Assembly (NCBI GenBank): GCA_037445815.1
Contig: JBBIJV010000229.1
Coordinates: forward strand, 1-5,048
Length of the DNA: 5,048 nucleotides
From: FEN-1219 sp037445815
GTDB lineage: Bacteria; Pseudomonadota; Gammaproteobacteria; Steroidobacterales; Rariloculaceae
Direction: 5' to 3'
This document shows, piece after piece, positions 1 to 4,676 of this stretch. The notes under the pieces were generated by a model that did no database searches, was not told the DNA's origin, and saw only the letters and a list, made by a program, of their open reading frames with translations. Made by a program: the position numbers and the translations under genes. Every line of letters begins with the position of its first letter. Positions within the stretch are counted from its first letter, which is position 1.

Positions 1-504
1 GACCGCTTCGTCGGCACGGGCCAGGTCACGCTCGAGCTCGCGCGGCAGCTCGGCCTCGTCGGGCTCGCCGCACGCGCGAGCGGGAGCAACCGCGACCTGA
101 GGGCCGATTTGCCTTGCGAGCCGTACAACCGGCTCGCCGTGCGCAAAGCCACGCACACCGACGGCGACGTGGCCGCCCGCGTCGCCGTACGCTTCGACGA
201 GCTCGCCGAGTCGATCCGCCTCGTCGGCGCCATCGCTGCCGAGCTGCCGGCCGGCGACCTCAAAGCCGGCGGCTCCGTGCCGCAGGCCGGGGCGACGGCC
301 GTCGGCGCTATCGAAGGTTGGCGCGGCCCGGTGTTCGTGGCGCTGACGGCCGGCGAGGACGGCACGATCCGCCGCTGCCATCCACACGATCCGTCATGGC
401 AGAACTGGCCCGCGCTCGAGCACGCGATCATCGGCAACATCGTTCCGGACTTCCCGCTCATCAACAAGTCGTTCAACTTGTCGTACAGCGGCCACGACCT
501 CTAG
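1..504 (+). CDS. hyfG: Hydrogenase-4 / complex I-like large subunit (HyfG/HycE/NuoD family), C-terminal part
   Basis: The gene is cut by the left edge; 167 C-terminal residues are visible in a frame open from base 1 to a TAG at 502-504. Family hallmarks are GLVGLAARASG (visible residues 18-28) followed by RDLRADLP, then a helical stretch with DGDVAARV and a GWRGP segment. It ends with IRRCHPHDPSWQNWP, PDFPLINKSFNLSYSGHDL and the stop. This is the catalytic-type large subunit of group 4 [NiFe] hydrogenases and of complex I, which faces the cytoplasm and contacts the N2-type cluster of the small subunit. In true hydrogenases the C-terminus carries a DPCxxC nickel-ligand motif; here the chain ends SYSGHDL with no cysteine pair. 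It therefore resembles hydrogenase-related (Ehr-type) complexes or complex I more than a working hydrogenase. The N-terminal CxxC is outside the window. The small Fe-S subunit follows 8 nt downstream. Family is near certain; the symbol is by homology only. Confidence 0.9.
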   Translation, partial: DRFVGTGQVTLELARQLGLVGLAARASGSNRDLRADLPCEPYNRLAVRKATHTDGDVAARVAVRFDELAESIRLVGAIAAELPAGDLKAGGSVPQAGATAVGAIEGWRGPVFVALTAGEDGTIRRCHPHDPSWQNWPALEHAIIGNIVPDFPLINKSFNLSYSGHDL

Positions 505-512
505 AGCGCGCC

Positions 513-1034
513 ATGTGGAAGACTTTCAAACAGATCGGCACGATCGGCGTCGTCACCGAGCCACCGCCGCGGAGCGACGACGACCTGCGCGTCGGCGAGC
601 ACCTGCACGAGCGAATCCTTGCCACGCTCGGCCGCGCGCTGTGCATTCGGCAAGTCGACGCGGGCTCGTGCAACGGCTGCGAGCTCGAAATCCACGCGCT
701 GAACAATCCCTTCTACAACATCGAGGGCCTCGGCATCCGCTTCGTCGCGAGCCCGCGCCACGCCGACCTGCTGCTCGTGACGGGCCCCGTCTCGCGCCAC
801 ATGGAGCTCGCGCTGCGCCGCGTCTATGAGGCAACACCAGACCCGAAGCTCGTTGTCGCCGTCGGCGATTGCGGTGCGACGGGCGGCATCTTCGGCTGCA
901 GCTACGCGAGCGCCGGCGCCGTCTCGAACGTCATCCCGGTCAACGTGGCTGTGCCGGGCTGCCCGCCGAGCCCGAACCGAATCCTCGCCGGGATCCTTAC
1001 CGCAATCACGCCCCGTCAATCGACACAGCGCTGA
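513..1034 (+). CDS. hyfI: Hydrogenase-4 / complex I-like small Fe-S subunit (HyfI/HycG/NuoB family)
   Basis: Predicted 173-residue cytoplasmic-side subunit that carries one [4Fe-4S] cluster (the proximal or N2-type cluster) and relays electrons to or from the large subunit. The cluster ligands are visible: DAGSCNGCELE (C53, C56), GDCGATGG (C120) and VPGCPPSP (C150). The CxxC spacing of the first pair is the hydrogenase type rather than the adjacent CC of NuoB. The ATG at 513 is chosen because it lies 8 nt after the upstream stop with a weak AGAG at 503-506, and MWKTFKQIGTIGVVTEP is a plausible N-terminus. The same frame is open farther upstream only as a shadow of the large-subunit gene. The protein is shorter than E. 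coli HycG/HyfI (about 250 aa), lacking their C-terminal extension. In E. coli a ferredoxin-like subunit gene (hyfH/hycF) separates the two; here it is absent from this position. The operon appears to end here. Confidence 0.93.
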   Translation: MWKTFKQIGTIGVVTEPPPRSDDDLRVGEHLHERILATLGRALCIRQVDAGSCNGCELEIHALNNPFYNIEGLGIRFVASPRHADLLLVTGPVSRHMELALRRVYEATPDPKLVVAVGDCGATGGIFGCSYASAGAVSNVIPVNVAVPGCPPSPNRILAGILTAITPRQSTQR

Positions 1035-1069
1035 GCGACCTATGGCCTCCGGTGGCCGCCCTGCTCGAG

Positions 1070-2209
1070 GTGGAAAACCGAAATGAGTCGAGACGTTTGG
1101 CCGCGGCGGCTTGTTCGGTGTGGGGCGCTTGTGCGACGCTTTTTCCGATGAGTGCAGCACTCGCTTCCGCCGCCGAGCACGATTCCGCCGGCCGCTACGA
1201 AGATGCGGTCAACGCGCTTGCGCGGGCCGCGCAAGCGGGCGACCTCGATGCGATGACGGAGCTCGGGAAACGGCTCGTGATCGGCGACAAGGGCCCGCTG
1301 CTGCCGAGAGACGGCGCCGGCTTGCTGATCGATGCCGCGAAGGGCGGGCACGCCGAGGCGGCGCTGAAACTTGCGACGTTGACGGCGCTCGGCGCGCACG
1401 TCGAGCAGAGCTGGCCTGGCGCTCTGAGCTTGCTCGTTTTCGCGGCCGAGCGAGGGTCGGAGTCGGCGCGTGGACAGCTGCGCGTGCTCGCTGGGCGGCG
1501 GGCGAACGACGCGACCGGCGGCGAGGACTGGCGGGGGCTCGCGCAACGGATCGACTTGAAGTACTGGCTGACGGCGCCGCCTGGGCAGTCGCTCTGCGCG
1601 AGTCCCGTCGTGAGGGTGTATCCGCAGTTCGTGACGGACGCCGTCTGTCACTGGCTGATCGAGCAGGCGCGGCCGAATTTGCGGCGCGCGTTGATCTACG
1701 ATCCGGTGGGCGGGAAGGACATCGCCGATCACATGCGCACGAATAGCGCGGCCGGGTTCGACCTCATGCACGCCGACGTCGTGCAGGCCGCCGTGCAGAC
1801 GCGCATGAGCGCGGCCGTCGGCATCTCCGTGCACCAGATGGAAGGGCCGACAGTGCTGCACTACGCCGTCGGCGAGCAGATCACGAACCACTACGACTTC
1901 GTGAACCCGCGCATCCCGAACTATGCGGCGGAAATCTCGCAGCGCGGGCAGCGCATCATCACGTTTCTCGTTTATTTGAACGACGACTACGAAGGCGGCG
2001 AGACGGACTTCCCCGAGCTCGGCCTTCGCTACCACGGCGCCAAGGGCAACGGCTTGTTCTTCACGAACGCGCTGCCGAACGGCGAGCCGGATTTGCGCAT
2101 GGTGCACGCGGGCTTGCCGCCGAAGGACAACGAGAAATGGCTGATGTCGCAGTTCATTCGCAATCGCGTCGTTCTCGGCGCGCGCGCAGAGGTTCAGGCG
2201 AGCTCATGA
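1070..2209 (+). CDS. Exported 2OG-Fe(II) dioxygenase, prolyl 4-hydroxylase type, with N-terminal Sel1/TPR-like helices
   Basis: From the proposed start the product is 379 aa. Residues 1-35 look like a signal peptide: a basic n-region with RR at 8-9, an Ala-rich core, and ALASAA before EHDS. Residues about 38-140 are Ala-rich helical repeats of Sel1/TPR type (AAQAGDLDAMTELG, AAKGGHAEAALKLA, AAERGSESARGQL). Residues about 180-368 form the P4Hc dioxygenase domain. Iron ligands are H274 and D276 in NHYDF plus H346 in MVHAG; K356 is the likely 2-oxoglutarate-binding lysine; VYLNDDYEGGETDFP (301-315) is the family signature. It probably hydroxylates a peptidyl residue, but the substrate is unknown. 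The start is uncertain: GTG 1070 keeps the whole signal-like region but has no well-placed Shine-Dalgarno. TTG 1097 and ATG 1148 are in frame and would trim it, and the nearby ATGs at 1042 and 1083 are in other frames. The stop overlaps the next gene's ATG (ATGA), suggesting translational coupling. Confidence 0.85.
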   Translation: MENRNESRRLAAAACSVWGACATLFPMSAALASAAEHDSAGRYEDAVNALARAAQAGDLDAMTELGKRLVIGDKGPLLPRDGAGLLIDAAKGGHAEAALKLATLTALGAHVEQSWPGALSLLVFAAERGSESARGQLRVLAGRRANDATGGEDWRGLAQRIDLKYWLTAPPGQSLCASPVVRVYPQFVTDAVCHWLIEQARPNLRRALIYDPVGGKDIADHMRTNSAAGFDLMHADVVQAAVQTRMSAAVGISVHQMEGPTVLHYAVGEQITNHYDFVNPRIPNYAAEISQRGQRIITFLVYLNDDYEGGETDFPELGLRYHGAKGNGLFFTNALPNGEPDLRMVHAGLPPKDNEKWLMSQFIRNRVVLGARAEVQASS

Positions 2210-3414
2210 CGCGCGTTGCGGCTCGGCTGCGACACGCGAGCCTCGCGGCGCTCGCGCTGGCCGTAACCGCCGGCGGGCACACACAGCAGACGGTGCCGTT
2301 CGCGAACGGCATTCCCGTGGCGCCCGAGATGCCGATCCCGCCGATGCCGGATCATCCCGTCGAGTATCCGACGGCCGAGGGAATGCGGATCCGCGTCTCC
2401 GTCGTCACACGCGGCATCTCGCATCCGTGGAGCATCGCGTTCTTGCCGAACGACGTCTGGCTCGTGACGCAGACACACGGCGGCTTGCGCGTCGTGCGCG
2501 GCGGCGTGCTCGATCCCGAGCCGGTGGCCGGCGTGCCGGAGGTGAAGCCGTTGCGCCGCTCGGGATTGCTCGAGGTGACGCTGCACCCGAAGTTCGCCGA
2601 GAACCAGCTCGTCTATCTCACCTATCACAAGGGTCTGCCCGACGACAAGGGCGCGCTGGCGCTCGCGCGCGGCCGCTGGGACGGGCGGGCGCTGCGCGAC
2701 GTGCGCGACTTGTTCGTGACGCAGCCCGACTCCGGCACCGTGTCGCGCATGATCTTCGGCCCCGACGGCAAGATCTACATGTCGACGGCCGGCGGCGACG
2801 CGCAAGATCCGAGCACGCACGCGGGAAAGATCTTGCGGCTCAACGACGACGGCACGGTGCCGAACGACAATCCGTTCGTCGGCCGCGAGGGGTTTCTTCC
2901 CGAGATCTTCACGCTCGGGCATCGGACGACGCTCGGCCTCGCCGTGCATCCCGGCACCGGCGCGATCTGGCAGAGCGAGAACGGGCCGAACGGCGGCGAC
3001 GAGATCAACGTGCTCGTGCCCGGCGGGAATTACGGTTGGCCGATCGTGAGCTTGGGACGCACGTACCAAGGCCCGTGGCACGCACAAAAATTCCAAGGCG
3101 AAGGTTTCATCGACGCGATCGTGTACTGGGTGCCGTCGATCGCGGTTTCGGGGCTTGCGTTCTACACGGGCGACCGTCTGCCGAAGTGGAAAGGCGACGC
3201 ATTCGTCGGCGGACTGCGTCAAGGAGAAATCATCGGCACGGGTCAGATTCAGCGAATCTTGTTCAACGAAAGCATGGAAGAGTTGCGGCGCGAGGCGCTG
3301 CTCACGGACTGGCGGCATCGCATGCGCGACGTCCGCCAAGGGCCCGACGGCCTGCTGTACGTGCTGGTCGACGACGAGGACGGAGCCATCCTGAGGATCG
3401 AGCCGGCGGGATAA
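2206..3414 (+). CDS. Periplasmic PQQ-dependent sugar dehydrogenase-like beta-propeller (GSDH/YliI family)
   Basis: Predicted 402 aa, starting at the ATG that overlaps the previous stop by 4 nt, with AGGCGAG just upstream. An earlier in-frame opening exists only inside the upstream gene. Residues 1-25 look like a signal peptide (RVAARLRH, then ASLAALALAVTAGG), followed by a Pro-rich linker. Propeller motifs run in order: ISHPWSIAFLP (71-81), SGLLEVTLHPKFA (119-131), FGPDGKIYMS (184-193), QDPSTHAGKILRLNDDGTVP (200-219), LGHRTTLGLAVHP (237-249), ENGPNGGDEIN (258-268), GGNYGWP (273-279) and RQGPDGLLYVLVDDEDG (377-393). In soluble aldose dehydrogenases such proteins oxidise sugars with PQQ and Ca2+. 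The Ca2+-site GPxxGD is kept (260-265). The strand that usually reads HxGxRLxF, with the catalytic base His, reads SGTVSRMIF (176-184) and has no His, and the usual HRNPQG and EHGP read HRTTLG and ENGP. It may be a divergent subfamily with altered or lost catalysis. No haem motif CxxCH is present. Confidence 0.88.
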   Translation: MTRVAARLRHASLAALALAVTAGGHTQQTVPFANGIPVAPEMPIPPMPDHPVEYPTAEGMRIRVSVVTRGISHPWSIAFLPNDVWLVTQTHGGLRVVRGGVLDPEPVAGVPEVKPLRRSGLLEVTLHPKFAENQLVYLTYHKGLPDDKGALALARGRWDGRALRDVRDLFVTQPDSGTVSRMIFGPDGKIYMSTAGGDAQDPSTHAGKILRLNDDGTVPNDNPFVGREGFLPEIFTLGHRTTLGLAVHPGTGAIWQSENGPNGGDEINVLVPGGNYGWPIVSLGRTYQGPWHAQKFQGEGFIDAIVYWVPSIAVSGLAFYTGDRLPKWKGDAFVGGLRQGEIIGTGQIQRILFNESMEELRREALLTDWRHRMRDVRQGPDGLLYVLVDDEDGAILRIEPAG

Positions 3415-3480
3415 CTCCTATCTAAGCCCATGAAAATTAGCGACAAATTTCCTGCTATGGCGTATCACATCGCGACTACG

Positions 3481-3486
3481 TATTAT
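3481..3486 (+). promoter_or_regulatory. Possible -10 box of the RNA-binding protein gene
   Basis: TATTAT matches the sigma-70 -10 consensus at five of six positions. It lies in an AT-richer patch (about 3427-3489) that contrasts with the surrounding GC-rich genes and sits 86 nt before the RRM start codon. No good -35 hexamer occurs 16-18 nt upstream (TGGCGT at 3458-3463 is poor), so this is a candidate only. The 157-nt gap before the RRM gene argues that it has its own promoter somewhere in this stretch. Confidence 0.35.
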
Positions 3487-3534
3487 TTTGGCCGTCCGTC
3501 GATCGCTTCCAATGAGTCTGCTTGGCATGGTGCC

Positions 3535-3556
3535 TGGCGCTGTTGAGCGAGCGCTA
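3535..3556 (+). promoter_or_regulatory. Stem-loop in the leader of the RRM gene, just before its ribosome binding site
   Basis: Arms 3535-3541 (TGGCGCT) and 3550-3556 (AGCGCTA) pair over 7 bp with one G-U and an 8-nt loop. The helix ends 4 nt before the GGAGGG ribosome binding site. A competing small hairpin, 3555-3559 with 3564-3568 (loop CGGA), would partly cover that site. Mutually exclusive folds here could tune translation, for example with temperature or by autoregulation, but this is inferred from one sequence only. Confidence 0.3.
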
Positions 3557-3560
3557 CCTC

Positions 3561-3566
3561 GGAGGG
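3561..3566 (+). promoter_or_regulatory. Shine-Dalgarno of the RRM gene, decides the start
   Basis: GGAGGG lies 5 nt before the ATG at 3572. The same frame is open upstream with possible starts at TTG 3488 and ATG 3512, but neither has a comparable ribosome binding site, and the RRM fold begins right after the 3572 ATG. Confidence 0.85.
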
Positions 3567-3571
3567 TAACC

Positions 3572-3889
3572 ATGGGCAGAAAACTCTACGTCGGCAATTT
3601 GCCGTACTCCGCCACCGAACAAAGTGTCCGCGATGCGTTCAGCAAATGCGGCACCGTGTCGTCGGTGGCCATCATCAGCGACCGTGACACGGGCCAAAGC
3701 AAAGGGTTTGGCTTCGTCGAGATGTCGAGCGACGCCGAAGCGCAAGCCGCGATTCAGCAGCTGAACGGTACTTCGCTCGAGGGCCGTCAAATCAAGGTCA
3801 ACGAAGCGAAGCCGAAAGCTCCGGGCGGCGGCGGCGGTGGTGGCCGCGGCGGCTACGGCGGTGGCGGCGGCGGTCGTGATCGCTGGTGA
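3572..3889 (+). CDS. RRM-domain RNA-binding protein with glycine-rich tail
   Basis: Predicted 105 aa. Residues 3-78 form one complete RNA recognition motif. RNP2 is LYVGNL (5-10) and RNP1 is KGFGFVEM (44-51), with the aromatic residues Y6, F46 and F48 that stack on RNA bases present. The strand and helix order fits beta-alpha-beta-beta-alpha-beta. After a short KPKAP linker the tail (85-105) is a run of Gly broken by Arg and Tyr (GRGGYGG) and ends RDRW, an RGG-like tail that adds non-specific RNA affinity. Such small bacterial RRM proteins bind single-stranded RNA and are often linked to cold or stress adaptation; the targets here are unknown. The gene is monocistronic, with its own leader and a strong terminator 37 nt after the stop. 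The Gly tail is coded by GGC/GGT repeats. The ATG is fixed by GGAGGG 5 nt upstream. The family call is near certain; the physiological role is not shown by the sequence. Confidence 0.95.
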   Translation: MGRKLYVGNLPYSATEQSVRDAFSKCGTVSSVAIISDRDTGQSKGFGFVEMSSDAEAQAAIQQLNGTSLEGRQIKVNEAKPKAPGGGGGGGRGGYGGGGGGRDRW

Positions 3890-3926
3890 ACGCATCACGA
3901 TTCGCCTTCGAGCGAATCCAAAAAAG

Positions 3927-3953
3927 ACGCCGCAGCGATGCGGCGTTTTTTTT
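3927..3953 (+). terminator. Strong intrinsic terminator after the RRM gene
   Basis: A perfect 8-bp stem, ACGCCGCA (3927-3934) with TGCGGCGT (3939-3946), is closed by a GCGA tetraloop of the stable GNRA type and followed by eight T residues (3946-3953). An A-run at 3920-3925 precedes the stem, so the element could also stop transcription arriving from the right. A weaker hairpin, TTCGC/GCGAA at 3901-3916, lies just before it. Confidence 0.93.
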
Positions 3954-4072
3954 GCCGGCCAGGGATGGCCGGCATGCCGCAAATGCAGGAGCGTTTTGCG
4001 GCTGACCGCCAGGGACGGCGGGCATGCCGCAAGTGCAGGAGTGTTTGCGGCTGCCCGCCAGGGATGGCGGGC
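3954..4072. repeat. Tandem array of 49-50-nt units forming alternating hairpins
   Basis: There are about 2.4 units, starting at 3954, 4004 and 4053. Each unit has hairpin A, then a GGCATGCC-type palindromic joint, then hairpin B. Hairpin A: arms GCCGGCC/GGCCGGC (3954-3973), GACCGCC/GGCGGGC (4004-4023, one A-G mismatch) and GCCCGCC/GGCGGGC (4053-4072), always with an AGGGAT or AGGGAC loop. Hairpin B: GCCGCAAA/TTTGCGGC (3976-4002) and GCCGCAA/TTGCGGC (4026-4051), with loops containing TGCAGGAG. The third unit stops after hairpin A. The arm sequence of hairpin A differs between the first and third copies while pairing is kept, so structure looks conserved. The array begins directly at the end of the terminator T-run. 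Together with the sigma-54 region it fills 3890-4233, where no convincing gene is seen. It is probably a palindromic intergenic repeat family of this genome; the function is unknown. Confidence 0.88.
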
Positions 4073-4101
4073 ATTATTGTCAACGACCATCGCGGCCGTA
4101 A

Positions 4102-4118
4102 CTGACGCGCCTCGTCAG
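4102..4118. promoter_or_regulatory. Inverted repeat CTGACG-N5-CGTCAG, possible activator site
   Basis: A perfect 6-bp inverted repeat with a 5-nt spacer (17 nt in all) is centred near 4110. That is about 90 nt upstream of the start point predicted from the sigma-54 promoter, a typical place for a bacterial enhancer-binding protein. A further half-site, CTGA at 4124-4127, pairs symmetrically with TCAG at 4115-4118. The sequence is not the NtrC or NifA consensus, so the binder is unknown. It has no T-run and is not a terminator. Confidence 0.45.
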
Positions 4119-4172
4119 CTGCACTGAACATAACTTCCGCCGTGCTCGCGGCGACGCCCGTATTTCCGTGCG

Positions 4173-4188
4173 TGGCATGTGTCTTGCT
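4173..4188 (+). promoter_or_regulatory. Sigma-54 (RpoN) -24/-12 promoter
   Basis: TGGCATG-TGTC-TTGCT matches the published sigma-54 consensus TGGCAYR-N4-TTGCW at every defined position, with GG at 4174-4175 and GC at 4186-4187 in the required spacing. Transcription would start near 4198-4200, leaving a leader of about 35 nt that includes the GGAGGA ribosome binding site of the 92-aa gene. TTGCTCG is repeated at 4184-4190 and 4194-4200. Sigma-54 promoters need an ATP-driven activator bound upstream; a candidate site is at 4102-4118. Confidence 0.7.
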
Positions 4189-4220
4189 CGGAGTTGCTCG
4201 TAAAAGTCCGCGTTCGAAGC

Positions 4221-4226
4221 GGAGGA
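4221..4226 (+). promoter_or_regulatory. Shine-Dalgarno of the 92-aa gene
   Basis: GGAGGA lies 7 nt before the ATG at 4234. It is one of the two best ribosome binding sites in the window and supports this frame over the two overlapping open frames. Confidence 0.8.
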
Positions 4227-4233
4227 CGTCGCA

Positions 4234-4512
4234 ATGGAAGTTCGCGTGCTGGCTGCCCCGCCCTCACAGGCATACCCCGAGCAGGACTACATCTGCGTCC
4301 ATACCGACACGGATCCGCTCGACGACACGGTCGTACTGGCCACGATCCAGCGCGTAACGGATCGCTCGAAGGGCAAGGTCAAGCGCGTCAAGACGTTGCT
4401 CGCGCGCGTGCGCATGACCGTCGACGCGGCACTCGGCCTCGCGACGAGCTACGCTCAGTGGAAGCAGGTTCCCGTCGTCTATTCCGACTCGCTGCCGCGG
4501 CAAGGGCAGTAG
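4234..4512 (+). CDS. Uncharacterised 92-aa protein behind a sigma-54 promoter
   Basis: I do not recognise this protein. It has 92 residues, no signal peptide, no membrane segment and a single cysteine (C21). The N-terminal part (1-30) is Pro- and Asp-containing and reads like a short strand region (MEVRVLAAPP, then QDYICVHTDTDPLDD). Residues about 31-75 look mostly helical, with a basic stretch RSKGKVKRVKTLLARVRM (43-60) followed by TVDAALGLATSYAQW. The end is VPVVYSDSLPRQGQ. A small soluble protein with a basic helix could bind nucleic acid or a partner protein, but no motif shows this. Evidence that it is a real gene: GGAGGA 7 nt before the ATG, the sigma-54 promoter about 45 nt upstream, and a sensible composition compared with the Arg-rich alternative frames. 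It stands alone: the next gene starts 164 nt later with its own ribosome binding site, and no terminator is obvious after it. Confidence 0.75.
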   Translation: MEVRVLAAPPSQAYPEQDYICVHTDTDPLDDTVVLATIQRVTDRSKGKVKRVKTLLARVRMTVDAALGLATSYAQWKQVPVVYSDSLPRQGQ

Positions 4513-4660
4513 CGTCGGCGTAAGCGCTTCTCGCCGAATCCCGGCCGCGGCGGGTCTGGGCCGCCCTTCCCGCTTCGTTCGTCAGCGCGTCCGGACTGCC
4601 GGCAGTTGCGAGCCGCGGGTGAGCGGCGCGACACTTCGACCATGCTCGCCGAGCTCCGTA

Positions 4661-4666
4661 AGGGAG
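4661..4666 (+). promoter_or_regulatory. Shine-Dalgarno of the TonB-like gene
   Basis: AGGGAG lies 10 nt before the ATG at 4677. This supports that start over the in-frame ATG at 4695. The rest of the 164-nt gap (4513-4676) shows no convincing promoter or terminator. Confidence 0.6.
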
Positions 4667-4676
4667 ATTGACGCCG

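Noticed and set aside
1042..1086. Tiny ATG frame encoding 14 residues between the small Fe-S subunit and dioxygenase genes
   Set aside because: It has no ribosome binding site, is very short, and overlaps the probable start of the dioxygenase gene.
1097..1114. Lipoprotein signal (LAAAAC) at the dioxygenase N-terminus
   Set aside because: The residue three before Cys is Ala rather than the usual Leu/Val/Ile, and the hydrophobic stretch continues past the Cys to a normal-looking ALASAA cleavage region.
1040..2107. Long open frame on the - strand opposite the dioxygenase gene (355 codons)
   Set aside because: Its product is Arg/His-rich low-complexity sequence without motifs, as expected for the antisense of a GC-rich gene; the + strand frame has clear catalytic motifs.
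2194..3339. Long open frame on the - strand opposite the sugar dehydrogenase gene (381 codons)
   Set aside because: Antisense shadow with skewed Arg/Ala/His composition and no recognisable domain.
3523..3538. Second sigma-54-like site upstream of the RRM gene (TGGCATG-GTGC-CTGG)
   Set aside because: The -24 half fits but the -12 half has GG where the essential GC should be.
3954..4072. CRISPR array
   Set aside because: Units are directly adjacent with no unique spacers of constant length, each unit holds two hairpins, and no cas gene is near.
3895..4131. Small - strand frame with repeated peptide MPAIPGGQPQ-type units
   Set aside because: The peptide repetition is only the translation of the 49-50-nt hairpin repeats; it has no convincing ribosome binding site and the frame crosses a terminator.
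4549..4566. Terminator after the 92-aa gene (GGCGG/CCGCC hairpin)
   Set aside because: The stem is only 5 bp in GC-rich sequence and there is no T-run after it.
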